Positions 9,465 through 18,309 of a stretch of DNA of 23,412 nt are shown here, one piece after another. The first letter of the stretch is position 1. Each line of letters starts with the position of its first letter. The DNA is from Owenia fusiformis (taxonomy: Eukaryota; Annelida; Polychaeta; Sabellida; Oweniidae). Where the stretch lies: the NCBI GenBank assembly GCA_903813345.2, contig CAIIXF020000006.1, positions 18,640,524-18,663,935 of the forward strand. The letters are read 5' to 3'. The translations under genes and the position numbers were made by a program. The notes beneath the pieces were generated by a model. That model did no database searches, was not told the DNA's origin, and was given only the letters and a program-made list of their open reading frames with translations.

Positions 9465-10287
9465 AAATGAAAAATTTACGGGAGATTTAAAAAAAATTGC
9501 GGTACTTTTACGGGAGTTTTTTCAAAATCCGGTAGTTTTTGCGGGAGTTTTTTAAAAAAAAGCGGGAGTTTTACGGGACATTTTTGAAAAAACGGTAGTT
9601 TTTACGTGAGATTTAAAAAAAACGGGAGTTTTTGCGGTAAATTTTGAAAAAAACGGGAGTTTTTACGGGAGATATTGAAAAAACGGGAGTTTTACGGGAG
9701 ATTTTTAAAAAAAGGTATTTTCCGCGGTGAATTTTAAAAAACGTGACTTATTTACGGAAGATTTCAGAAAAAACAGGAGTTTTTACAGTAGGTTTTGAAA
9801 AACGGGAGTTTTTGCGGTAGATTTTAAAAAAACGGGAGTTTTTACGGTAGATTTCTGAAAAAACGGGGGTTTTTACGGTAGATTTCTGAAAAAACTGGAG
9901 TTTTTACGGTAGATTCTGAAAAAAACTGGAGTTTTTACGGTAGATTTCTAAAAACACGGGAGCTTTTACGGTAGATTTCGGAAAAAAACGGGAGTTTTTA
10001 TGGTAGATTTCTGAAAAAAACGGGAGTTTTTACGGTAGATTTTGAAAAAACGGGAGTTTTACGGTAGATTTCTGAAAAAACGGGAGTTTTTACGGTAGAT
10101 TTTGAAAGAACGGGAGTTTTTACGGTAGATTTCGGAAAAACGGGAGTTCTTACGGTAGGTTTCTGAAAAACGGGTGTTTTTACGGTAAATTTTGAAAAAA
10201 CGTGACTTTTTACGGTAGATTTCTGAAAAAGCGGGAGTTTTTACTTTAGATTTTGAAAAACGGGATTTTTTACGGTAGATTTATGAG
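9465..10287 (+). repeat. Minisatellite, ~30-bp unit
   Basis: About 27 tandem copies of a 29-31 bp unit resembling CGGGAGTTTTTACGGTAGAT plus TTCTGAAAAA. Early copies use AGATTTAAAAAA rather than AGATTTCTGAAA. Units diverge by several substitutions and A/T-run length changes. There is no open frame of note. Confidence 0.9.
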
Positions 10288-10727
10288 CATTAAATCCAGC
10301 GATTTAATTGGTTGAAATTATTATGACGCATGCGCAGTTAATAAATTAATTAGAACTTATAATCTAAGATAGATGTAACTTACGTTCATTATTTCACAGC
10401 AGTCCCTACCAATACTGCGCCTTATATTGCAGGAATATTTTGTTTAGCGCCATATAAAAACAAAATGTATTCTCCCGACAGAAGTATGACAGAATATGAA
10501 CTGGCCCCCGTTTGTGGACATTTAGTGTGCAAACTTATACCGAACTGATCGCAGAAAAGCAATTTGAATCATGGGAATGAAGTACTTTTAAGTTTATTTA
10601 TGAAAGTATCGATAGTGAACTATGGGAGCCAACCTTCTTGGAGTAAAAGAAAGAAGCGTGCCTGCAATAATCAAGGTCACTTTGTCAAATTCCTTTTAAA
10701 TACGGTAGAATTCGAAAGCAAAAAAAC
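10288..10727. other. Spacer between the two minisatellites
   Basis: Unique-looking AT-rich sequence with no gene. A 111-codon frame beginning at 10564 is open only because it runs into the second repeat array. Confidence 0.5.
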
Positions 10728-10912
10728 GGAGATTTTACGGGAGTTATACCAAGAATACGGGAGATTTTACGGGAGTTATACCAGAAAACGGGAGATTTTA
10801 CGGGAGTTATACCAAGAATACGGGAGATTTTACGGGAGTTACACCAGAATACGGGAGATTTCAGCAAACACACGGGAGATTTTACGGCCATATTTTTAAA
10901 AAAAAATTACGG
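10728..10912 (+). repeat. Second minisatellite, CGGGAGATTTTACGGGAG family
   Basis: Five to six units of 31-32 bp (CGGGAGATTTTACGGGAGTT plus a variable ATACCAAGAATA-type segment). It shares the ACGGGAG core with the first array and runs directly into the assembly gap, so the true array is probably longer. Confidence 0.85.
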
Positions 10913-11412
10913 NNNNNNNNNNNNNNNNNNNNNNNNNNNNNNNNNNNNNNNNNNNNNNNNNNNNNNNNNNNNNNNNNNNNNNNNNNNNNNNNNNNNNNNN
11001 NNNNNNNNNNNNNNNNNNNNNNNNNNNNNNNNNNNNNNNNNNNNNNNNNNNNNNNNNNNNNNNNNNNNNNNNNNNNNNNNNNNNNNNNNNNNNNNNNNNN
11101 NNNNNNNNNNNNNNNNNNNNNNNNNNNNNNNNNNNNNNNNNNNNNNNNNNNNNNNNNNNNNNNNNNNNNNNNNNNNNNNNNNNNNNNNNNNNNNNNNNNN
11201 NNNNNNNNNNNNNNNNNNNNNNNNNNNNNNNNNNNNNNNNNNNNNNNNNNNNNNNNNNNNNNNNNNNNNNNNNNNNNNNNNNNNNNNNNNNNNNNNNNNN
11301 NNNNNNNNNNNNNNNNNNNNNNNNNNNNNNNNNNNNNNNNNNNNNNNNNNNNNNNNNNNNNNNNNNNNNNNNNNNNNNNNNNNNNNNNNNNNNNNNNNNN
11401 NNNNNNNNNNNN
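10913..11412. other. Assembly gap (500 N)
   Basis: Exactly 500 unknown bases, a usual placeholder length. Comparison with the LTR copy at 1-1501 predicts that about 800 bp of LTR plus an unknown amount of minisatellite are missing here. Confidence 0.98.
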
Positions 11413-12118
11413 AAACTTTAAAAAAACTTGGACATATTTGCGATATTTTGTTGATATAATTTCTTAAGGAAAGAACATAGAAACTTTGGATCGATAAATA
11501 TGCTGAACTGTTGAATGGTAAGTCAGTTATTGATTTACATTGATGACTTATTTAGATATAAGTAACATTTATCTGAAGTATTGACAGTTATATTAAACAT
11601 AAAATTTATATAACATTTACTTTAAAAAGTATGAGAAAAATATACTTTATATTGGATTTTCATAAAACTACAGAACATTAAATAAGATTTAAATATTTTT
11701 GTGAGAAATCATTTGGACATTATGATGTTTCGGCTCAAGAAATATTGATAATAAAAAATTGACAATTGCATTTTCTTGTCTTGACAATGCACCTGGCCCA
11801 CCATAGTTACTTCTAACCTTATCATTCTATGATAAACACTGATTTGAGATTGAAGTTGAATTATATGGACATTGTTGATGTTGGACATTATCCTTCATCT
11901 TGGAACAATAACAAAAATATTTAATTACGTAGTATGAAACTGTCTTAGAAACAGTTATACTCTCTGGCTTAAAAAGTTAACATGACATCATTATAAAATC
12001 ATAAATTAAATGAACTAGTTCAGGAATAACATTCAAAAAGTAATTTTGAATAGCCATAGTGACCAGATTAGACTTTTTATATGTGTCAACAAACAGATTT
12101 GAGAGATCGTGTTGTTCA
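11413..12118 (+). mobile_element. 5' LTR, 3' portion (U5 side)
   Basis: Near-identical inverted copy of positions 1-704. It ends around 12118 with TTCA, consistent with a TG...CA LTR; the exact end cannot be fixed because the other copies do not cover it in this window. The missing first ~800 bp includes U3, the TATA box and poly(A) signals seen in the copy at 1-1501. Confidence 0.88.
11518..11523 (+). promoter_or_regulatory. Candidate major splice donor in U5
   Basis: ATG followed by GTAAGT is a consensus 5' splice site. It lies after the predicted transcription start and poly(A) signals, so every full-length transcript would carry it 740 bases ahead of gag. It is conserved in the antisense LTR copy near 593-598. 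Use as the donor for subgenomic mRNAs is inferred. Confidence 0.5.
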
Positions 12119-12261
12119 AAAACTTGGTTATACCTGCCAACCCTAACTATTTTCCGGGAATTTTTTTGGGGAAGCTAGAAAAAAGAATTAAAAGAAACGC
12201 AGTGGACAGAGAAATAACTAAAGAACATTTAATTGTATATTAAGGAAATTAAATTTTCAAC
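12119..12261 (+). other. Leader between 5' LTR and gag
   Basis: 143 bp containing the expected primer-binding site. A TGG occurs at about 12126 (TGGTTATACC), the usual first bases of a tRNA-complementary site, but I could not match it to a tRNA. The phrase CTGCCAACCCTAACTATTTT near 12134 resembles the start of the minisatellite region at 9452 (TTGCCAACCTAAAATG), a possible coincidence. Confidence 0.5.
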
Positions 12262-13989
12262 ATGGATAAATTGATCCCCAAATCAACTGATCAAAGATCA
12301 GCTTATAAGGATGATGTGACTTCATTGGACACTTTATCAAAGACATTGGATGAACTTGTAAAGGATGATGGAAATGGACCGAGTAGATCAGGGGATCCAC
12401 AAGTAGATAAACAAATAGTTAGTCAACAGAAGCAGATAACCAGTTTATTGGATCGAGAACATGAGCTACAATACAGGCTGAGTGAACTAGTGGACAAAAA
12501 TGATTTTTTATTAAAGGAACAGGAAAGAATTCGATCTCAGTTTGAGGACAGAGTGTGTCAAATTGAACGTGCACAGGAAGCTAATATAAGGCGTCTGACT
12601 GAGGAGAATGCTGTATTGTGCGAGGAAAATGACAAAATGAAGTCTTCTATACATGACAATCAACCAGATCATCGACTTAAGACCCTTAGTAAGGTCTCGT
12701 ATCCATTTGGATCTGTGAAGAAATCGCTGCATTTCACAATGAGTGACTCTTCTTCAGATGATAGTGATCTGAATAATGATTCAGAAACTGATGTTGAAAC
12801 TGGGATTGGTGAGTTTGATAAAGAATTTAGGCCGAGACGAGAGACACTGTATGATCTGCCTGAACAAAGAAAGCGACTGGATTGTGACGTTTTGAAGTCT
12901 TCATCACTAAGAGGTGATTTAAATGGAATTCGTAATTTGAATGATTCTGGAGCTGATGGAAACAACAAAAGATACAAGAAAGCAGCATTTTTTGATGGAA
13001 AGTCAAGCTGGAGAGACTACAAAATTCACTTTGACATGATAGCAGAAATCAATGGGTGGAACGATGAGACAAAAGCCCTGGAGTTGGCAACGGCATTGAG
13101 GGGTCCAGCATTGGCTATTCTCACTGATCTGAAGAATAGGGACAGGCATAATTACGATAAAATGACTCTCGCTCTCCAGGAGAGATTCGAGCCAGCAAAC
13201 CAAATAGAGATCTACAAAGCTGAGTTGCGTGGCAGACGCAGAAAACCCAATGAAAGTTTGTCAGAACTAGGATCCTCAATCAAGCGTTTGACACATCTAG
13301 CATGGCCAGATTGTTCTGCCAAAACACGTGATCGAATGTCTATGGACAATTTTCTTGCTGCTTTGCCAGATCGAGAGATCCGTTGGGGTGTGCGACAATC
13401 CAGGCCTAAATCACTTGAGGAAGCCATACGATTGGCCCTGGAATTTGAAAGCTACAAACAAACAGAGACAAATTCTAGCTTGAATGTTCGATTTCAAGCA
13501 ATTTCGACTGAGGGGAAGGACATACGTCACCGGTCACCTTCTCCACCACTAAGCAGTCCTGCCCAGCATCAACAGCGAACTAGGTCTCCATCATGGAGTG
13601 AATCGATTGAAAAACTTTTGAAAAAGTTGAACAAGTTGGATAAGTTGGATCAGCTTGATATTCCCAGATACGATAGAGGATCTCAGGATGATAATCAGAG
13701 GTTCCCTAGGTTCGGACAGAGGTATTCCCCAAAAATTCGGAATCAAGGACAATACAGATCAGATGGGCCGAATCGCAATCGCTTTGAAAATCAAAGGTAT
13801 AATAAGCGAGATCAACAAACTAGACCAGCAGTTTCTTTTGCCAAAATGCGAGAACCACAATCATCGAGAAGAGTAGACAATTTGACCTGCTTCAGATGTG
13901 GAGAACAGGGGCATATATCATATAGCTGTACGAATACCCCAAAAGGACAGAGTACACCAAAAGTCCAGAGGGAGTCGTGGGAAAACTAA
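12262..13989 (+). CDS. gag: Gag polyprotein
   Basis: 575 residues from an ATG at the first open position after the leader. Residues ~50-130 form a predicted coiled coil rich in E, L, R and Q. Residues ~165-190 are an acidic serine/aspartate stretch. Residues ~240-400 carry the gypsy capsid-type pattern (AAFFDGKSSWRDYKIHF, then a G-x-A-x-x-L segment and DRMSMDNFLAALPD). A basic arginine-rich region leads to one CCHC zinc knuckle at C543, C546, H551 and C556, expected to bind genomic RNA. The product would assemble the virus-like particle in the cytoplasm. The stop (TAA 13987-13989) lies inside the pol overlap. No internal stops, so it appears intact. Confidence 0.93.
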   Translation: MDKLIPKSTDQRSAYKDDVTSLDTLSKTLDELVKDDGNGPSRSGDPQVDKQIVSQQKQITSLLDREHELQYRLSELVDKNDFLLKEQERIRSQFEDRVCQIERAQEANIRRLTEENAVLCEENDKMKSSIHDNQPDHRLKTLSKVSYPFGSVKKSLHFTMSDSSSDDSDLNNDSETDVETGIGEFDKEFRPRRETLYDLPEQRKRLDCDVLKSSSLRGDLNGIRNLNDSGADGNNKRYKKAAFFDGKSSWRDYKIHFDMIAEINGWNDETKALELATALRGPALAILTDLKNRDRHNYDKMTLALQERFEPANQIEIYKAELRGRRRKPNESLSELGSSIKRLTHLAWPDCSAKTRDRMSMDNFLAALPDREIRWGVRQSRPKSLEEAIRLALEFESYKQTETNSSLNVRFQAISTEGKDIRHRSPSPPLSSPAQHQQRTRSPSWSESIEKLLKKLNKLDKLDQLDIPRYDRGSQDDNQRFPRFGQRYSPKIRNQGQYRSDGPNRNRFENQRYNKRDQQTRPAVSFAKMREPQSSRRVDNLTCFRCGEQGHISYSCTNTPKGQSTPKVQRESWEN

Positions 13990-14037
13990 AGGGCGCTGAT
14001 CTGAGAGGGCCAACATCAGCGTTCGTAATAGGCCCTC
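13926..14037 (+). promoter_or_regulatory. -1 ribosomal frameshift signal: slippery site plus pseudoknot
   Basis: Pol is in the -1 frame relative to gag; the two frames overlap from 13926 to 13989. G GAA AAC (13980-13986, in gag phase) ends immediately before the gag stop. After a 7-base spacer, CGCTGAT (13994-14000) pairs with ATCAGCG (14015-14021). GAGGGCC (14005-14011), inside that loop, pairs with GGCCCTC (14031-14037). Both 7-bp stems are perfect, and the loops are 4, 3 and 9 bases: an H-type pseudoknot. A canonical C CCA AAA heptamer also lies in gag phase at 13938-13944, but is 49 bases from the structure. Confidence 0.75.
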
Positions 14038-17000
14038 AAAACTGTGTAAATAAGGACAATAAAGACGGTTTAAATATTCATGTTGATATAAATCAAACAC
14101 CAGTAAAGTGTTTGATCGATACAGGTTCTGTGGCGAGCATCATGTCGACAAATACATATAATCAGCTTAACCCAGCTCTGAAACCTCGATTGCTTGAGCA
14201 AGAAGACCTCCTTCGAATGGCGAATGGTGAATTAGTGAAACCACTAGGGAAAATTGAAACTACAATGACCATTATGCCAGATGTAATAGTGGAGCAGCCA
14301 TTTCTTGTTGCAGACACCACTGTTGAAGCCATTTTGGGAACTGATTTTTTACGAAGAGAAAAATGTAAGTTAAATATGGAAGATGATACTTTGATGATCC
14401 GGGACACTCTGATCAAGTGCTACCCTGAGTATACTTTTGACGTCTGCATGAGTGCAGATACTGACATACCTGGTTGGTCTGAGTGTATAGTACCAGCCAG
14501 GGTAGTATGTCATGAGAAAAATTATGGGGATGAGGAATTTCTGGTGGAACAGAAGATGAGTAACAATACAGAGGGTTTACTCATATCTCGTATATTGCTG
14601 GCCAGCAAATTGGATTTAAATAGAGTTCCACTTCGTGTACTGAACATTGGAGAGAAGAGAAGACTATACAAGGGAACTGTCATGGCAGTGGCTTCTATAG
14701 TTTCTCAAGGAGACGTCCTTGAGACACCTGAGTCGATGCCAGAGATAAACAACACCTACCCTATAGACTTGGAGAGAGTTCAGTACAAACGTGATGATGT
14801 GTCTAACTGTACAAGTGAAAGTGGTAAAGTATACCATAATGAAGGAGAAAAATTTGAAAATGACAATCTATTAGGTGGGGCTAAAACGGAGACAGCCCAT
14901 GTTGAAGTTATGATTAAAGAGGCTTCAAAGGAATTATCAGAGGAGGAAATTGAAAAACTTAGGAAATTACTAGTGGAATTTAGCAGTACTTTCTCAAAGT
15001 CTAAAAATGATATAGGATATACACAAGTTGTCCAGCATACAATAAACACTGGCAATGCAACTCCTATTAAGCAATCCCCGAGGCGCTTACCTTTGGCTAA
15101 AAGAGAAGAAGCTCACAAGGAGGTGGATCGGATGCTAGAGGCAGGTGTAATACAGCCAAGTCAGTCGGCATGGAGTTCGCCAATTGTTCTTGTAAGGAAA
15201 AAAGATGGCAGCACAAGATTTTGTGTTGATTATAGAAAACTGAACCAGGTGACAATAGCAGATAGCTTTCCATTACCAAGGATTGATGACTCACTTGATG
15301 TATTGGGAGGAGCAAAAATGTTCAGTTCACTTGACCTTTCATCTGGTTATTGGCAAGTGGCCTTACATCCCGATGATATACCAAAAACTGCATTTTCCGT
15401 ACCAGGACGTGGTCTTCTTGAATTCAAGGTGCTACCTTTTGGACTTATGAATGCACCCGGCCTATTTGAACGATTGATGGAGACAATTCTTGCAAGGAAC
15501 CTATGGCAAATTTGCTTGGTCTATCTCGATGACATAATCGTCTTTGGAAATGATTTTGACCAACATCTAGACAATTTAAGGACTGTTTTTACAGCTATGA
15601 AAGAAGCTGGACTAAAATTATCTCCGAAGAAGTGTCATCTTTGTCAAAGTTCATGCAAGTTTCTAGGGCATATTGTATCGTCTGATGGCATACAAACTGA
15701 CCCAGTGAAAACTGATGCTGTAAAAAACTGGAGGAGGCCAAAAAGCAAGAAAGAGGTCCGGTCGTTTCTCGGCTTGGCATCGTATTACAGACGTTTTGTT
15801 AAAGGATTTGCAAATATAGCTAGACCCTTGCATAAACTAACAGGGGATGGAGCAACTTTTATTTGGGATGCAGACTGTGATAAGGCTTTCAACGAACTTA
15901 AGGAAAAGCTTGCAACAACTTGCGTTTTGTCTTATCCAATTGTTGGTGCTCAGTATATTTTGGACACTGATGCTAGCGGGTGGGCTATTGGTGCAGTATT
16001 ATCTCAAAAACATAATGACTTGGAGACTGTAATAGCCTACTATTCAACAGCATTAAATCGTTCAGAACAAAATTATTGTGCCACCAGACGTGAGCTTCTA
16101 GCAGTGGTGAAATCTGTTAAACATTTTCACCATTACTTGTTTGGGGCAGACGTCAAGATTAGGACTGATCATAGCGCTCTACAATGGCTCTTTAATTTTA
16201 AACAACCAGAAGGACAGTTAGCAAGATGGTTGGAGACACTGGGAATGTACAAATATACTGTTGAGCACCGGAGTGGAATAAAGCATGGAAATGCTGATTC
16301 TCTCTCTCGTAGACCATGCCCAGATAAATGCAGCCATTGTGAGCGAAAGGAGCTTGCCGAAAAATTATCAAAAGAAAGAAATGTCTCACATGACGTTATG
16401 GTGTTGACGAGAGCTCAGAAGAAACGTCTTGAGCCAAAGACATCTACCGAAGATGATAAGGTCAACTTCTCTTGGCCAAGTCCGCTGAATACCGATCAAA
16501 TACGACAATATCAGTCACAGGATCAAGTTCTCGCGAAAATTATTAACTGGAAAGAGATTGACAAAAGACCGGAATGGCATGAAATATCAGGTCTCAGTCC
16601 AGAGATAAAGTCTTATGTCTCTCAATGGAACAGGCTTTTCCTTATTGAAGGGGTGTTGTATCGAAGATGGATAGTCCTGAATACATCAACAACTAAATGG
16701 CAGTTAGTTGTTCCTAAGGGAATGAGGCTCATGATTATGAAGTATCTACATGATTCTCCAGCAGGTGGTCACTATGCAGCTGACAAGACTCTTCAGCAGG
16801 CAAGGGGTAGATTTTATTGGTATGGATATAGACGTGACATAGAAAATTGGGTGAAAACATGTGATAGCTGTCAAAGACGAAAGCGTCCTCATCAAACTCC
16901 AAAGGCACCTCTGAAGTTGTATAATGTTGGAGCACCATTGGAGAGAATTTCTCTGGACATTGTAGGACCTTTCCCAAGGACAGTTAGGCGGAATAAATAT

Positions 17001-17240
17001 GTTCTGTCAATATCTGATCATTTTACTCGGTTTGCTATAGCTGTTCCGATGAAGGATATGGAAGCTGAAACTGTAGCACGTGTGCTTGTTGATAACTTTT
17101 TGAGTATCTTCGGCATACCATTGCTTATCCACTCGGATAGAGGAACCCAGTTTACATCAAAGTTGTTTGCTTCTCTTTGTGATATTTTGGGGATAGGTCA
17201 CACTATGTCCACTCCATTCCCAAGGAAGTGGATTGATTGA
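13977..17240 (+). CDS. pol: Pol polyprotein: protease, RT, RNase H, integrase N-part (frameshifted)
   Basis: There is no ATG at the start; 13977 is GTG and expression needs the -1 shift (frame open from 13926). In order, numbered from 13977: aspartic protease with IDTGS at 47-51; gypsy RT with VRKKDGSTRFCVDYRKLN, VLPFGLMNAPG and the catalytic YLDD at 516-519; RNase H with D663/D665 (DTDAS), RREL and RTDHSAL; integrase zinc site H925, H932, C962, C965 and core aspartates D994 and D1054. The frame then leaves the family consensus after TPF and stops at 17238-17240, before the catalytic glutamate. The D-to-E distance is about 5 bases short of the D-x35-E rule. Apart from that break all motifs are intact. 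Confidence 0.93.
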   Translation: MGKLKGADLRGPTSAFVIGPQNCVNKDNKDGLNIHVDINQTPVKCLIDTGSVASIMSTNTYNQLNPALKPRLLEQEDLLRMANGELVKPLGKIETTMTIMPDVIVEQPFLVADTTVEAILGTDFLRREKCKLNMEDDTLMIRDTLIKCYPEYTFDVCMSADTDIPGWSECIVPARVVCHEKNYGDEEFLVEQKMSNNTEGLLISRILLASKLDLNRVPLRVLNIGEKRRLYKGTVMAVASIVSQGDVLETPESMPEINNTYPIDLERVQYKRDDVSNCTSESGKVYHNEGEKFENDNLLGGAKTETAHVEVMIKEASKELSEEEIEKLRKLLVEFSSTFSKSKNDIGYTQVVQHTINTGNATPIKQSPRRLPLAKREEAHKEVDRMLEAGVIQPSQSAWSSPIVLVRKKDGSTRFCVDYRKLNQVTIADSFPLPRIDDSLDVLGGAKMFSSLDLSSGYWQVALHPDDIPKTAFSVPGRGLLEFKVLPFGLMNAPGLFERLMETILARNLWQICLVYLDDIIVFGNDFDQHLDNLRTVFTAMKEAGLKLSPKKCHLCQSSCKFLGHIVSSDGIQTDPVKTDAVKNWRRPKSKKEVRSFLGLASYYRRFVKGFANIARPLHKLTGDGATFIWDADCDKAFNELKEKLATTCVLSYPIVGAQYILDTDASGWAIGAVLSQKHNDLETVIAYYSTALNRSEQNYCATRRELLAVVKSVKHFHHYLFGADVKIRTDHSALQWLFNFKQPEGQLARWLETLGMYKYTVEHRSGIKHGNADSLSRRPCPDKCSHCERKELAEKLSKERNVSHDVMVLTRAQKKRLEPKTSTEDDKVNFSWPSPLNTDQIRQYQSQDQVLAKIINWKEIDKRPEWHEISGLSPEIKSYVSQWNRLFLIEGVLYRRWIVLNTSTTKWQLVVPKGMRLMIMKYLHDSPAGGHYAADKTLQQARGRFYWYGYRRDIENWVKTCDSCQRRKRPHQTPKAPLKLYNVGAPLERISLDIVGPFPRTVRRNKYVLSISDHFTRFAIAVPMKDMEAETVARVLVDNFLSIFGIPLLIHSDRGTQFTSKLFASLCDILGIGHTMSTPFPRKWID

Positions 17241-17874
17241 GAGGCTCCATTTGACATTTGAATCGATATTGAGCAAAACTATTGCGAAAAATCAATCTGA
17301 CTGGGATTTACATTTGCCATTAACCATGATGGCATATCGTAATGCTATTCACAGGTCAACAGGATTTAGTCCAAATGAACTATTATTTGGACGTGAGCTG
17401 AGAATGCCAATTGATTTATTAATTGGTCGATGTCCTGAGACTGTCACTTCCAAATCACTGAATACATATGTTGCTGATTTGGTTGAACATATGCACTTGG
17501 TTCATGAACTAACAAGGGATACTTTAGATGTCTCGAGCAAAGTTTGGAAACAACAATACGATCATCATGGGATTCACAAAAATGAGTATGAATTAGGGGA
17601 CAAAGTTTTACTGTACACGCCCCGGCTTAAAGATGGATGCGCTACCAAGTTGACTTGTTTTTGGGATGGACCCTATTTGATCATTGACAAACTGTCTGAT
17701 CTTGTATTTCGGATTAAGAAAGTGAAAGGTTCTAAAGAACATGTTGTGAATCATAACAGGCTCAAACCTTACTTTGATAGATGTCTATCTGATGACTCTT
17801 GTACTGTAAAACCAGATACAGTTAAATTAGAAACTGATGAGCAAACAGACTGCTGTAAAAGTGAGTCTGAGTAA
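17233..17874 (+). pseudogene. pol: Pol C-terminal part: integrase end with GPY/F domain (out of frame)
   Basis: Continuation of integrase in another frame; the first codon used here is TTG and is not a real start. It opens with the catalytic glutamate (IERLH), then the rest of the core (MAYRNAIHRSTGFSPNELLF) and the C-terminal GPY/F domain (CFWDGPYLI, VVNHNRLKPY), a chromatin/DNA-contact module of Ty3/gypsy integrases. It ends at TAA 17872-17874 after a polar acidic tail. The split from the preceding frame near 17218-17222 is a single small indel, either a mutation or a sequencing/assembly error. Without repair by another copy in trans, this integrase would be inactive. Confidence 0.88.
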
Positions 17875-17907
17875 ACTGTCACTAATGTATTATACTATTG
17901 TATTATA

Positions 17908-17908
17908 G
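17908..17908 (+). promoter_or_regulatory. Candidate splice acceptor before the bZIP ORF
   Basis: A T-rich stretch ends in TATTATAG at 17908, 23 bases before the bZIP ATG at 17931. Moderate match to a 3' splice site. Confidence 0.35.
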
Positions 17909-17930
17909 TGCTTTCTCAATTGTGTTGGGA

Positions 17931-18287
17931 ATGGAGAAAACTAGGGAGAATACCACAGTGAGCGGTGAATCCCAATCGGCTACAGTTGAACTATCTGATG
18001 AGGAACTTGTTAATTTGAACTTGACTACATTTCGTAACGCAATAAAGAATTGTAATGAATTTACAAAGGGATATTACAGGCAGCGAAGACGAGTTTTGAA
18101 GAACCGACAGTATGCTTCTAGATCGAGAAATAGGCGTAAACGTCAGTTAGAGATTGAAAGAGATGACCTGAGTCATGACAATGAACGTTTACAACTCGAA
18201 AATTATTTGATTAGGCAGGAGATACAATATTTAAAAAACAAATACGTTTTGAATGAATATTCGCAGACAACAAAGAAAAACGATTAA
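17931..18287 (+). CDS. Small-Maf-like bZIP protein
   Basis: 118 residues from ATG 17931, the first ATG of the frame and 57 bases after the pol stop. Residues 21-50 (LSDEELVNLNL and following) resemble the Maf extended homology region. Residues 51-71 are a basic region, QRRRVLKNRQYASRSR, fitting the bZIP rule N-x2-A-x2-S-R, with the tyrosine after NRQ that marks Maf rather than Fos/Jun/CREB proteins. A zipper follows with L73, L80, L87, I94 and L101 in perfect heptads. There is no separate activation domain, as in host small Mafs (MafF/G/K), which are longer (about 150 residues). The predicted role is a nuclear DNA-binding dimer that may control LTR or host genes. Position between pol and env is unusual. 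Possibly captured from a host; close relatives of host CNC/Maf genes should be compared. Confidence 0.82.
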   Translation: MEKTRENTTVSGESQSATVELSDEELVNLNLTTFRNAIKNCNEFTKGYYRQRRRVLKNRQYASRSRNRRKRQLEIERDDLSHDNERLQLENYLIRQEIQYLKNKYVLNEYSQTTKKND

Positions 18288-18289
18288 TT

Positions 18290-18308
18290 TGTGTCCCTTT
18301 ATTTGCAG
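18290..18308 (+). promoter_or_regulatory. Candidate splice acceptor before env
   Basis: TTGTGTCCCTTTATTTGCAG ends at 18308: pyrimidine-rich, CAG, and directly followed by AATGATGG. This is the best 3' splice site in the pol-env junction and would give an mRNA starting with the short acidic ORF and env, as gypsy-type elements make env from spliced RNA. Confidence 0.6.
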
Positions 18309-18309
18309 A

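Noticed and set aside
9465-10287. CRISPR array
   Set aside because: Units are contiguous and diverged without unique spacers, and the DNA is eukaryotic: a minisatellite.
10564-10899. Plus-strand 111-codon frame with repeated ILRELYQEYGRFYGSY
   Set aside because: It is open only because a 31-32 bp minisatellite reads through without stops; it is not a repeat protein gene.
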